NCBI GenBank assembly: GCA_026936325.1
Contig: JAPTHN010000108.1
Span: forward strand, 1-64,000
Reading direction: 5' to 3'
Origin: Platynereis dumerilii
Taxonomy: Eukaryota > Annelida > Polychaeta > Phyllodocida > Nereididae
DNA: 64,000 bases
Shown here: positions 12,489-23,739 of the stretch, piece by piece
How the letters are laid out: the number at the start of each line of letters is the position of its first letter
How positions within the stretch are numbered: the stretch's first letter is position 1
The notes under the pieces: model-generated
What the model saw: only the letters and a program-made list of their open reading frames with translations
Told to the model about the DNA's origin: nothing
The model's database searches: none
Translations under genes and position numbers: made by a program

Positions 12489-13490
12489 CTAATTCTGTCT
12501 TTTCATTTCAAAGGCTTCTAGTACAGTAAATAGTGCAGTGTCGTCTGCATAGATGACAGGCTTAAAAGTCTCACAAACATGTACCAAATCGTTCAGATAT
12601 ATAATAAACAACAACGGTCCCAAAATGGACCCCTGTGGTACTCCAGTTGTTATAGGTAATACATCTGACTCAGTACTTTCAAAGGTTACATATTGCTTTC
12701 TGTTCGATAGATAATTCTCCATCAGATCTAATGACTTTCCAGAGACACCGTAATATTTCAGCTTTGCCACTAAAATTCTGTGATCAAGCGTGTCAAAGGC
12801 CTTCGAGAGATCTAAATAAACATTTAGTGGTACTTTATTTTCATCTAGGGCCTGAACAATTCTGTCTAAAGTTTCCAAAGCTGCCAGCTCAGTAGAGTGT
12901 CCATTCCTAAATCCATACTGGCTATCGAAAAATAAGTTGTTACAGTTGAAATACTCATATAATTGATTGTGAATTACTCTCTCGAAGACCTTCGACACGC
13001 TCGGTAGCAGAGATATTGGGCGATAATTTTCAAACACGCTGATATTGTCCTTTTTGTGAACTGGTATCACCTTAGCAATTTTCAGAGTATCTGGGAAGAC
13101 ACCAGTATTAATACATTGGTTTATTATCAATGTGAGATATGGAGAAATCTCATTTTTTATGAATTTTAATAATTTATTTGATATTCGATCAATGCCAGAA
13201 CTTGTCTTTGGTTTGAGTTCATCAATGATCTTTTTAACAGAACTTTCACTGATTTGAGCAAATTCAAAACTTGAATTTATAGGCATTCTGAGATACTCCG
13301 TATAACTTGCCTGAGTGACAATATCATTTGCCAATCTAGGACCCACTGCAACAAAATATCTGTTAAAGTGGTTAGCGATTTCAAAGTGATCCGTTATCTC
13401 TCTCTCGTTAGCTTCAAATTTATCAGGATAAGTCTTTTTGTTGGGGCTCTTGTTAATGATTTCCTTAATGGTAGCCCAGGTATTTTTCAT
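12489..13490 (-). pseudogene. LINE 1 reverse transcriptase core
   Basis: 333 codons carry the reverse transcriptase blocks: NYRPISLLPSVSKVFERVI, QYGFRNGHST, YLDLSKAFDTLDH, TTGVPQGSILGPLLFIIYLN and the YADD catalytic box (YADDTALF). The frame opens about 250 residues before the catalytic box and ends just after it. The thumb and C-terminal parts continue in other frames (12280-12474, 12005-12265, 11664-12002). The last of these carries FLYKLENKVLPEYF, characteristic of the C-terminus of these elements. It is inactive because of the frame changes. Confidence 0.85.
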
Positions 13491-14036
13491 GTCATATTTT
13501 ATATCTTAGAAAGCAAGATCTGTAATAGTTTCTCTTAGCTCTATTAATACTTTGCCTAAGGATTTTATTATAAGTTTTCAAATTAGTTTTAAGTGTATTA
13601 TGAAGAGGGTCATCTGTTGGGGTCCTACTTAATCTTTGATAGAGACGGTCCCTAAAAGTAATTGAACGTATTATACCGTTTGTGATCCAGCTTGACTTCT
13701 TATGTTTGTGTTTGTTGAATTTTACAATTTTGCAGGGCATACACTTTGCTAACGAATTATTAATACAGCTATTTAGTATTTCATAATTTGAATTTGGGTT
13801 CTCCATACATTCTGTTTTAAAAAGATTCATAGAACAAGTATTAATAAAAATCGTGCTTGAAACTGAGCCAGCCTTTTTCAGAATTTTTAGTTATTTTGAT
13901 ATATTTATCTTTCTGTTTTGACAATTTAAGATAATAAAGCACTGCAAAGCATGGCTGGTGGTCTGAGATATTCTGGAGTAGAATCCCAGCAGTTGTTTTG
14001 AAAAGTTGTCAGACATTTTTACAAAAAAGTTGTCTA

Positions 14037-14741
14037 TCAGTGTTTTACTATACCTGAAATCCTCGTAGGCAAGGTTATCTTTGGGAGAAATCCACTTGAC
14101 ATCATCATTTCAAGAAAATTATTCACGCCATCTTTTTCGTTAGCTTTCAATAAGTCAATATTAAAGTCACCGGTGATTATTGTTTCAATGTTACGATTAG
14201 AAAAGTTGGTACAGATTTGTTGCATTTCCTGGATGAAGATTTCATAGCTTTGAACATTTTCCCGTGGTGGCCTATATATATTTCCAATGACAATTTTTTT
14301 CTTTTGCGCTTGATTTTCAGTATTTAAAAAAACCTGAATGAAGACCCCATCCCATATCGACTCATTGCTCGATATGTCAAGTACTTCATAAACAATGTCG
14401 CTGTCAAGATAGATTCCAGTACCACCATGAGAACTTGCTCTACACGGCTTATAGATGAAGTTATAACCATCAAGTTGTAACAGGGAAACATCATGATTTT
14501 CACTAAGCCATGTTTCTTGTAAACATATCATAGTGAATTTGACACCTGAATCTAGAAAAGAGTTAAGATAGACCTCAAGTTGACTGAATTTCGAATGCAG
14601 TGACTGACAATTTAAGCTTAGCAGTGAGACAGTATTTTGCCTTACTTTTAGTGCATTTATGGCTTCCTCATTTTCATAATACCGAGATTGTTCAAAAAGC
14701 CTTGGGGCTTCTTCTAAGTTCTCGTCAAGTTCGTCATTCAA
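14037..14741 (-). pseudogene. LINE 1 apurinic-like (EEP) endonuclease domain
   Basis: 234 codons carry the endonuclease/exonuclease/phosphatase landmarks in order: SLNCQSLHSK with the active Asn, LQETW with the metal-binding Glu, GGTGIYL, NIYRPP, and TGDFNIDLL with the catalytic Asp. The last motif, SDHQ, lies past the end of this frame near 13950. The domain nicks target DNA to start target-primed reverse transcription. The frame is interrupted before it reaches the reverse transcriptase. Confidence 0.8.
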
Positions 14742-14860
14742 TATATTAAGTAATGATGGAATGTTGAACTTGGTAATTTAGACCGCAAGTCTGATAGACT
14801 ACCTGCAAAGTTCTCTCTGATAACCAGCAGTGAAAAGTATATGAAAAACAAAGTACTAGA

Positions 14861-15448
14861 TGTCAACATACATATAGAGCAAAGTAAGGAGCAGCTCTTC
14901 GTTAAAGGCCAATGAGAATTTCTGGGGCCTGTGCCTGTGAAGCATGTCTGATTACCTAATTAAGAAATTATTACTTGCAATCAATTCCTGATTAATTTGA
15001 CTACAATTGACAATGTCAAAGAAAATGATAAAATTGAATTCAGACCAGAATAAAAACAATAGGCACATGATTGTGTAACACAATTTCTCTGGTCCCCTTA
15101 GCCATGCAGGTTGGACTAGCAGAAGCAGACGCCATGCACAAACAGACAAAAATGATAATCATAACATTTGTTAATTAATGATGGGCAGTATAATTGTAAA
15201 ACTAAGCAATGTGGCGTGAATCTCAGCAAATATTGAATGTTTTTGAAATTGTTAAGAACAATGTAATTGGCGCCATTAGAAATGTTGTCATTAATTGAAG
15301 AGACAATTCCAATGGGATGATCGAATTGATAAAAGAATTTGGGACTTTGTCATATTAATTTGCCAACAAGCTATGAAACATTGAATTAATTTTACAAAAA
15401 TATTTAAAACCGAAGAAAGATTTTACAATAGTTGTTTTAATTTTAGAG
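14861..15448. other. AT-rich DNA, nothing recognised
   Basis: I see no gene or repeat boundary between LINE 1 and the duplicated element to the right. Confidence 0.45.
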
Positions 15449-17046
15449 TACAGTACAACCCAAAAATTTTTCCTAAATCCCATGCCCTCAGGAAGATGCC
15501 CTCACTCCCAACCACTCACTTCTCTGCTGAAGCCCTCACTTGCTATCACTTCCATGCCCTTCTGGGGAAACCCCTACACTCCTGTCCTCTGGTGCTAATT
15601 AAACACAACAACAGTGGGAACTATTGATTGTAATATTTAATGTCTTGCAATTATGTTGGTACATTAATTCCTCCACTAAAGCAAATTAAAAGTTAATTAT
15701 GTCATAATAATTAAACAAATGAACCTAATTATCAATGGCAGTTTCAGATTTTTTTCATTTATGATTAATTTAACCAATTCTAGTGAAATCTTTATCCCAG
15801 TGAAATTTTAAGTTATATATATGACATTAATGAAGTATACATGTATTTAATTAAGATATGTTTTTAATTTCTTTGGGTTTTCTGCAAATTGTTTCAATTT
15901 GGATAATCTATATAGCATCTTTTTAAATTCAGTGTAATTCAGGTAAAATAACCCAGTTTTATTGTTGTAAGACAATGAATGCATTCACGCTTTCAAGGTC
16001 CAGTGCTCACCAAAATTACCTCTTGAGTTTTATCTGTATATATTTTAACACAGGATTTCTTGATTTATCATGAATTGATTTCATGCAGATCTGGTTGTTT
16101 CAAGAATAAATATCTTCAGTATTTGCCACAATTGTTCAAATATCCAAGAATATATACATTGGTTATAGCCAAAAATAAATAAATGAAGTTACTGTTGGAT
16201 CCTTGATGCGAAATAACCCCTCAACCAATATATGTACAATAAACTTGAATAACTAAGTGTTTTTTTATAATTATATAATTTAGATTAGCAGTGCTCAGTA
16301 AATTCTTTCCTTTTTTAAAACAGCCGTGGATAACAGCACTTTATAACGCCGTAATTACCGTGTAGCGTATTGTAATGGACACCATTGTTTCGGAAATTTA
16401 ATTCCCTACAATTTGATGTAATTCTTGGCTCTCTAGGATAATTATTTCAATGTGAAAAATGCGTTTTACACACTTGAATTGGATAGCCAATTTTTTTCCA
16501 TACATGGGACGTTTCTTTTAATTCTCCATAAATCAGCTTGCAAGAACATTTCAAGTATTCAATTTCGTTTTGCTGTTCCTTTGGCTAGATACAGTACAAC
16601 CCAAAAAATTTTCCGAGCTGATGCTCACACTTGCACTCACTTATACACCCTGGCACATCCACTACTTTTCCCTCACTTACTTGCCCTTGCCCTCTTGAGC
16701 AAACAAACCAATCTACCCTGCCTGGTGTCCCCATCTATTGCAATATGCTTCAACTACCTGATTTAACATATGCTGGTGATTCTTTAATAGCAATTTGTTT
16801 AATTGCAATTCACATAATTTCATGTCACTGAATTAATTAAAACCTAACTATATTTTCTTTTTAGAAATACTACTGGATTTAGTGAAAACGTATCACATAT
16901 TTTTATTAATTTTCCCAAGAGATTTCCATTTGTATAAATGTGTATTTGTTGAATTTATTGGACAATATAATATATATGTATATACTTTAAAAAATATATA
17001 TATTTAGCACAGCATAATAAAGAAGTTTTAGCAATTCAGCATACAT
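15449..17046. mobile_element. TIR element copy 1, with its right part (16590-17046) inverted
   Basis: It begins with TACAGTACAACCC followed by A/T and CC, then about 1.14 kb of AT-rich DNA (segment A, 15449-16589). Segment B (16590-17046) follows, beginning with the same TACAGTACAACCC terminus. In the neighbouring copy segment B is in the opposite orientation, so here the element is rearranged. Segment A is nearly identical to 17047-18191. Frames in B (such as 16452-16766) are not supported as genes. Confidence 0.75.
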
Positions 17047-18651
17047 TACAGTACAACACAAAATTTTTTCCTAAATCCCATGCCCTCAGGAAGATGCCCT
17101 CACTCCCAACCACTCACTTCTCTGCTGAAGCCCTCACTTGCTATCACTTCCATGCCCTTCTGGGGAAACCCCCTACACTCCTGTCCTCTGGTGCTAATTA
17201 AACACAACACCAGTGGGAACTATTGATTGTAATATTTAATGTCTTGCAATTATGTTGGTACATTAATTCCTCCATTAAAGCAAATTAAAAGTTAATTATG
17301 TCATAATAATTAAACAAATGAACCTAATTATCAATGGCAGTTTCAGATTTTTTTCATTTATGATTAATTTAACCAATTCTAGTGAAATCTTTATCCCAGT
17401 GAAATTTTAAGTTATATATATGACATTAATGAAGTATACATGTATTTAAATTAAGATATGTTTTTAATTTCTTTGGGTTTTCTGCAAATTGTTTCAATTT
17501 GGATAATCTATATAGCATCTTTTTAAATTCAGTGTAATTCAGGTAAAATAACCCAGTTTTATTGTTGTAAGACAATGAATGCATTCACGCTTTCAAGGTC
17601 CAGTGCTCCCCAAAATTACCTTCTGAGTTTTGCCTGTATATATTTTAACACAGGATTTCTTGATTTATCATGAATTGATTTCATCCAGATCTGGTTGTTT
17701 CAAGAATAAATATCTTCAGTATTTGCCACAATTGTTCAAATATCCAAGAATATATACATTGGTTATAGCCAAAAATAAATAAATGAAGTTACTATTGGAT
17801 CCTTGATGCGAAATAACCCCTCAACCAATATATGTACAATAAACTTGAATAACTAAGTGTTTTTTTTATAATTATATAATTTAGATTAGCAGTGCTCAGT
17901 AAATTCTTTCCTTTTTTAAAACAGCCGTGGATAACAGCACTTTATAACGCCGTAATTACCGTGTAGCGTATTGTAATGGACACCATTGTTTCGGAAATTT
18001 AATTCCCTACAATTTGATGTAAGTCTTGGCTCTCTAGGATAATTATTTCAATGTGAAAAATGCGTTTTACACACTTGAATTGGATAGCCAATTTTTTTCC
18101 ATACATGGGACGTTTCTTTTAATTCTCCATAAATCAGCTTGCAAGAACATTTCAAGTATTCAATTTCGTTTTGGTGTTCCTTTGGCTAGATAATGTATGC
18201 TGAATTGCTAAAACTTCTTTATTATGCTGTGCTAAATATATATATATTTTAAAGTATATACATATATATTATATTGTCCAATACATTCAACAAATACACA
18301 TTTATACAAATGAAAATCTCTTGGGAAAATTAATAAAAATATGTGATACGTTTTCACTAAATCCAGTAGTATTTCTAAAAAGAAAATATAGTTAGGTTTT
18401 AATTAATTCAGTGACATGAAATTATGTGAATTGCAATTAAATAAATTGCTATTAAAGAATCACCAGCATATGTTAAATCAGGTAGTTGAAGCATATTGAA
18501 ATAGATGGGGACACCAGGCAGGGGTAGATTGGTTTGTTTGCTCAAGAGGGCAAGGGCAAGTAAGTGAGGGAAAAGTAGTGGATGTGCCAGGGTGTATAAG
18601 TGAGTGCAAGTGTGAGCATCAGCTCGGAAAATTTTTTGGGTTGTACTGTAT
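17047..18651. mobile_element. TIR element copy 2, full-length form, about 1.6 kb
   Basis: The left end reads TACAGTACAACACAAAA and the right end is its inverse, TTTGGGTTGTACTGTA, giving TIRs of about 25 bp. The interior is segment A' (17047-18191) plus segment B in reverse orientation (18192-18651). There is no transposase. High identity to copy 1 means the duplication is recent. A 150-bp end fragment of the same family lies at 49035-49186. Confidence 0.75.
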
Positions 18652-19007
18652 ATTCTTGGTTGGCTCCAAGCATCTTTACTGAGAGATTGAGATAGTTTGC
18701 ACATGTTTTGGCCGGGTGTGTAGATTAAAATATTTTGCTGGTTCAAGTTTTCAAAACCATTGTGGGGCATCCCTATGTTGAAGTCAGGGAAAAAACCTCC
18801 TCCCCCCAACCTTGGGCTGCCATTATAACTAATGCAACATCAAAAAGGTTTCTAAACGGTACTTCACATCAATGTGAAAGTATTATTTAAGGTTCTTTGT
18901 TCTTTCACATGGCAGACACTTGATTAGAATTTCTGTAGCTGTGTTGTGTGTTGACTGGCTTACTCATTAAGCAATTTCTCCAATAGTTGCTTCTTGTATA
19001 TTTTCAG

Positions 19008-19567
19008 CAGGTTGGCAAGGAAGTGACGCTGGATTAAGGACAAGGTTGCAGGAAGTCATCAACCGGATGAATGAAGAAGCAGAGAAAGGTTTTGGCGAAC
19101 TTGTGTGGAGGAGGAAGAGGAAAGAAGTGAAAAGGCTGAAGATCCAGATTGATGAGCTCCAAGCCGAAGTCAGGAAATATAGGCACAGTTATATTAAAAC
19201 ACAATTAGAGGCGAAAGAAAATGAATGCGAGAAGTTGGAAGAAGAGATTGACCGACTCCTCCTGGAACGTGGTCAATCGGCACTGTTGAAGAAATATGGA
19301 GAATATGAAGAGCTGGAGAAGGAGATGAAAAAGGAGGCTGACAAATCCCTTGAGGAACTGGGACATGCTAATCACAAGGAGTCAGTGCTCTTTAGGCTCA
19401 GGGGAGAAATTGATGAGCTGGAAAAGTACAATGGGCTGGTGAGACAAGAACCTGTTAGGGGAAGAGATGCAAAACTTGCAAGGAAGAGAAGAGAATGTGA
19501 TGAGCTGGAAAAAGAGGTTGAAGCACTTCGCCATGCCAGCGTGAGTCACATGGAAAGGATTGAGCAG
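19008..19567 (+). CDS. Ulp1-like protease gene, exon a (coiled coil)
   Basis: The exon follows a good acceptor (TATTTTCAG) and ends at CAG|GTAAGA. It codes about 186 residues, almost entirely charged heptad-type helix with motifs such as LKIQIDELQAEVRK, EYEELEKEMKKEAD and ECDELEKEVEALRH. The internal similarity of the segments suggests growth by repetition. It ends in phase 0, matching the next exon. The upstream exon and start codon were not found, so the gene is partial at its 5' end. The function of the coil (oligomerisation or scaffold) is inferred. Confidence 0.7.
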
Positions 19568-20459
19568 GTAAGAGGAGGCAGAGAGAGGTATACAAATTTC
19601 AAAAAAAAAATGTATCAAGCCGCGTTCACCCAAAATGTCTTTTTTTTAAGGTGAAATATGCATGAGGTTCAACTCAATTCATCAGAAATGTAAGCCAACT
19701 TTCAGGAATCTGTGCAGAACTTCTTATTATGGAATTTGATTGCCAAAATGTTCCACATATTTTTTTCAATGTTATTCTGTTTGATGTTGTCATGAATGAT
19801 TCGAAAAAGGCGTCATTCCAGCACCATTACATAGTCAATTATACTCTGGTCAATTAATGGTTGAGCGTTTTTTTTGGACTGCACTACAATACCTTCTTTG
19901 AACTTGACAAAACAAAATTCTAACACACGTCCTTGAATGGTTGTTGTATTTATTCTTGGAAACTTGTTGCATAAAACTTGGTTAATATGGTTAACTAAAC
20001 TCAAAATCACAAAATACAAAGAAAATAATAATATGTTTATAAACATAGTTTTCTACTCATTGACCAATAAAGGATTCATTTTCCGCTAAATGCACATGGA
20101 ACAAAAGGAAATATCAAGTTTCGACCCTTTTTTGTGGTTTTTTTTTCTTCACATTTTAAGCTAAAAATAAAATTGTGAACTATTCAAATATATAGTGACC
20201 CTCAAAAATTTGCTTTGCTTTGACACATGCATTTTCTGAGATGCATAAAACCAAAAATTTGGATGAAATATGCAAAACTGCCTTCAGTGGAGCAGAATTT
20301 GATGAAATAGCAGTGTAGCCCTCAAAAAGCTCAAAAGTGCATTAACCAACCAGAATAGTTCATAATTTTTGTTCTGTTCCTGTTTTTATCCCTCATACAA
20401 AATAATGAAATTAAAAGCGACCATGCTTTCATAACATTTACTTTTTATCTTCACCACAG
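19568..20459 (+). other. Intron a of the protease gene
   Basis: 0.9 kb of AT-rich DNA between GTAAGA and a CACAG acceptor. No repeat or gene is recognised inside. Confidence 0.6.
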
Positions 20460-20637
20460 AAGCTAAATAACATATTTACTGACGACATATCCCCTGACCA
20501 GTCGAAGATATCGGAAGAAATAAAAGGTGATCTTACGACAAATACCACAAGGAAAGACACAAGAGTACAAAACAAGAGAAACAAAGACAGCAAAGAGCTG
20601 GATGTGATGGAGAATCAACTGAAGATATCAGCAGATG
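20460..20637 (+). CDS. Ulp1-like protease gene, exon b (charged linker)
   Basis: The exon follows TTCACCACAG and ends GCAGATG|GTGATG. It codes 59 residues plus one base and ends in phase 1, which the next exon requires. The product is hydrophilic and lysine-rich (TRKDTRVQNKRNKDSKELD) with no domain. If this donor were skipped the frame would stop within ten codons, so the exon depends on it. Confidence 0.6.
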
Positions 20638-20828
20638 GTGATGAACTTTTTTCAAATACATGATTAAATGTTATTTGGTATGAGATTCCATGAGTCTGTA
20701 TATTGATTTCAACTTCAAGGAGCTATGATATCACATACTGATTCCTTAGGTTGGTTGTTACAGAGATGTCACTAACCAAGTATCACTTATATTGTCACAC
20801 TCTGGAGTTATTCATTACTGAAAGATTC

Positions 20829-21010
20829 AGACTTTTTTTTTCAGATTCAGATTTTGTTTATTTTCCCATATAGTATAATTACAATATTCAATTACTTCTT
20901 TTGAGTATTACATGCAATGGGATGGGAGACCCCTCAAAGACGTATTTGTCACTGCAGAGGCCATCCTTTTGTAAATATAATAAAATAATGTAAACTTAGT
21001 ATACAATTAT
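20829..21010 (-). mobile_element. LINE 3'-end fragment in an intron
   Basis: Read on the minus strand this ends AAATAAACAAAATCTGAATCTGAA, a short tandem tail of TGAATC units of the kind that ends CR1/L2-type LINEs. Only non-coding 3' UTR-like sequence precedes it, so it is a heavily 5'-truncated copy. It lies in the intron between exons b and c. Confidence 0.45.
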
Positions 21011-21271
21011 TTCAGATTCAGTGTAACAAGAGAAAGTTAAAAAGTATTTAAAAAAAAACTTCATGTGAATAAGAAATTTAAAAAGAAAAGGATGATTGAA
21101 ATGGAAATTTAGCAGATTTCATCCGAGGACACAAGAGCAGGAGACCTGGGAACACTAACAAATATACTGTACTTGAACCATAAAGTCATAGCAAAGTTGG
21201 CGATCCCAAGCTGTTTTGTTTTTATAACTTATACAGTGACAATGTATACACTGGCTATTTTTCTTCCATAG

Positions 21272-21504
21272 GAATGGCCAATGAGCAGAAAACCAACATT
21301 GCTGAAGGTCATACAACAGCAACAGATAAACTGCAACTTCCTGGTTATGATCCCCATGATGTTCGCGAAGGTGGATCATTGCACATCACACCCATGGACA
21401 AGAATGATATATGCAGTGACGATTTATCCGATGACACTCCCCACCACTGGTATCAGAGACTTCCATCTGTCCGCTCTATTCTCAGTGCACTCAGGTGCCA
21501 GTGT
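21272..21504 (+). CDS. Ulp1-like protease gene, exon c (duplicate of protease-domain start)
   Basis: The acceptor is CTTCCATAG and the donor TGT|GTATGT. The exon opens with two bases completing a Gly codon split with exon b. About 45 residues resemble the start of the protease exon at 35119: both have LQLPGYDP.DV..GG.L.IT.MDK, and the nucleotide match extends to the splice acceptor. The later part (WYQRLPSVRSIL) is not shared. It is probably a copy of the front of the protease domain exon. It has no catalytic residues of its own. Confidence 0.65.
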
Positions 21505-21628
21505 GTATGTATCTATTTATTTTCATGATTGCATTTTTCATGTAATGCTTTAGCTGGATTTTGATTGAATCTTCTTATTTTATTACTTTGCCCATGCAAT
21601 GACAAAAATGATATATATTTCATTGCAG

Positions 21629-21952
21629 GCCGCGCCCGAAGATGTTGACTTCCAAGTTGTTTATGATATCAGTATTGAAGATAACACAAATGTCAACCTC
21701 CTACATTATGTTGCAACTGCTGATGAAAATGACCCACAAATGCCTCAGAAGAAAAGAGAGAGTGGTGAGTTCAAGGACGAAGAAAAGGAACCACTGCTAC
21801 AATCAAATAAAAAAGTCACAACAGGCCAGCAAATGATAGAAGCAGACTGCAAGGAACCAATGCTACATTATGAGAGGGAAGGGACAGCAGTCCAACAGAA
21901 GGAAGACGGAATCAGTAAAGGGAAGGAGTCAGCAAGGGACCATTTTTTATTT
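21629..21952 (+). CDS. Ulp1-like protease gene, exon d (acidic/Gln-rich)
   Basis: The acceptor is ATTGCAG and the donor TTT|GTATGTAAT. It is 108 codons, phase 0 at both ends. The product is acidic and rich in E, K, Q and D, with no recognised domain. Its last 28 codons (from HYEREGTAVQQKEDG) are the diverged founder of the repeat that makes the three following exons, and the donor plus the intron start are shared with them. Confidence 0.65.
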
Positions 21953-22079
21953 GTATGTAATTTCATTATCCATCTTGTTTGTTATTTTATCTTGTGAATG
22001 AAAGGCTTATATTGTGTTTATTGTAGGTTTTGTCACCAAATTAAATAAAGTTTTACCTTATCTTACCTTATATTTTTAG

Positions 22080-22163
22080 CATGAGAAGGACAGGATAAGA
22101 GTCCAGCAGAAAGGAGATGGAAACAGCCAAGGGAAGGACCAAGAGAAGAACCGTTTTTCACTT
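22080..22163 (+). CDS. Ulp1-like protease gene, exon e1 (repeated 28-codon exon)
   Basis: The acceptor is ATTTTTAG|CAT and the donor CTT|GTATGTAAT. It codes HEKDRIRVQQKGDGNSQGKD and eight more residues, phase 0 at both ends. It is one of four tandem units with a period of about 226-231 bp. Being symmetrical in phase, it can be added or skipped without changing frame. Confidence 0.6.
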
Positions 22164-22311
22164 GTATGTAATTTCATCAGTTCTTCTTGTTTTGGTATTT
22201 TAGCTTGTTGTGGAAAAGCTTTTACTTTTATTTATTGTTTGTATTGTCACCGTCAATGTTATATATAGTTTTACCTCATCTAATTTATCTTATCTCATTT
22301 TTTATCATGAG

Positions 22312-22389
22312 AAGGACAGGATAAGAGTCCAGCAGAAAGGAGATGGAAACAGCCAAGGGAAGGACCCAGAGAAGAACCGTTTTCCACTT
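22312..22389 (+). CDS. Ulp1-like protease gene, exon e2 (tandem copy)
   Basis: This is a near-identical copy of e1, 226 bp downstream. The original acceptor dinucleotide reads AT instead of AG. However, the first AG available is in CATGAG|AAG and would start the exon two codons later in the same frame, giving 26 codons in phase 0. The donor CTT|GTATGT is intact. Use of this exon is inferred. Confidence 0.45.
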
Positions 22390-22542
22390 GTATGTAATTT
22401 CGTCAGTTCTTCTTGTTTTGGTATTTTAGCTTGTTGTGGAAAAGCTTTTACTTTTATTTATTGTTTGTATTGTCACCGCCAATGTTATATATTATATAGT
22501 TTTACCTTATCTAGTTTATCTTATCTTATTTTTTATCATGAG

Positions 22543-22618
22543 AAGGACAGGATAACACTCCAGCAGAAGGGAGATGGAAACAGCCAAGGGCAGGAGTCAA
22601 AGGTGGACCATGTGAATG
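22543..22618 (+). CDS. Ulp1-like protease gene, exon e3 (tandem copy with new donor)
   Basis: Third copy of the unit, with the same AT for AG change at the old acceptor and the same in-frame CATGAG| alternative. Its 3' part differs (QESKVDHVNG) and ends at a strong donor, AATG|GTGAGT, in phase 1. That is the phase needed by the protease exon 12.5 kb downstream, which begins with two bases completing a Gly codon. Confidence 0.5.
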
Positions 22619-23739
22619 GTGAGTCTGAATAACTGAAAATATGCATGGTTATGACTCTATGCACTCTGAGAACGAGAAGCACTCCAGAGTGCATAAAAAG
22701 GTATTCCAGCTTCTCACAAATAGGATAACCCAGCCGGTTCTTCAAACTACCCAAATGCAAGGTGTTTCCAAATACCTTCCTCTGAGTCACTTCAGTGGGG
22801 GGGGGGGGGGGTTGTATCCTGTCATGAGGCCCTATAATGGTATTTTGATAAGAACTGAATAGATTAAGTAGTTAGAGATTAAGTGCTATAATATTGGCAT
22901 AGGTACATCTAAAACAACCAAGATACAACTCATTTTGCCAAATTATGGGTAATAAAATCCTTCCAAGAGGTGAGAGGAGTAGAGATTATTTCCCTTGTGT
23001 AGACTTGTAGACTTGTAGACTTGGTAGGTCTAACCAGTGACGGTTGTGACCTCTCACGAGAATGACTGGACTCTTACAATGCAGCATGCGTCGGGTGGTG
23101 ATATTCATGAAGTTCATTGCTATGTCACGATACCATGTTATTCTATAGTGGTATTAGTTTTAGTAATAAAACAGAAAACTTGTGAGTGTCAAAATAAACT
23201 GTGCTGTGCAATCATTTTCAAACAGTCAGCTGATCATATATATATACTAATCAGAAACATGATGACGTAATAACATTTAAGCACAAAATCAAAGTGATCC
23301 ATGTATGGATATCATATATCCATTTTTAAAATTTTTTTTATTATAATTTTTTGTTTATTTTATTTTATTTTTATTTTTTATTACTACTAATTTTTATTTT
23401 CATTTTCTTTCTCTTTGGTAACACATGCTTCCTAGAGTCTGGACTGACCGCTAGGTACATAGTGCTACATTTACGAAGTAACAAAAACAAGCCAAAGTGG
23501 AAACTAATAATTTTCTCGAAAAAACATGCATATGTCAAGATCGGTGAGGACTTTTAATCAACAACTCGGGCGAGTCTGGACCGACCGCAACCCATTGTTA
23601 ACCAAAACTCCTGACAGATCAAAAATTATGCATGGTTAAAAATCAAAAATTATGCATGGATACCATTCACCTTCACAACATTGCTAATTCAAACCAAATA
23701 AAAGTAAATCAAATAACATTGTGCGAAAGTTAAGGGAAC
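22619..23739 (+). other. Left part of the large protease-gene intron
   Basis: This is the first 1.1 kb of the intron that runs to 35118. It contains a poly-G run (22797-22811), a short (TGTAGACT)3 repeat near 23000 and a T-rich stretch at 23325-23405. The motif TCTGGACYGACC occurs three times, near 23437, 23575 and 23756. No coding sequence is recognised. Confidence 0.5.

Larger units (their letters stand above)
10857..14860 (-). mobile_element. Non-LTR retrotransposon (LINE 1), 5'-truncated, CR1/Jockey-like
   Basis: The minus-strand order is endonuclease, reverse transcriptase, then a C-terminal region. The 3' end is marked by a short tandem tail at 10857-10889 that reads (TTGAGTC)n after AATAAAAGTATC. 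The 3' UTR is about 0.8 kb. Frames shift near 12003, 12270, 12485 and 13491, and again between 13830 and 14037, so the copy is dead. No ORF1 is found upstream of the endonuclease, which points to 5' truncation near 14860. The tail of short tandem repeats instead of poly(A) is a property of the CR1/L2-type group. Confidence 0.85.

Noticed and set aside
18408-18809. 133-codon minus-strand frame
   Set aside because: It covers the end of a TIR element and its flank; the same sequence elsewhere in the window is not open in this frame.
22797-22811. Poly-G run as a functional signal
   Set aside because: Isolated homopolymers also occur at 29448-29462, 50360 and 56803; likely slippage-prone intronic DNA.
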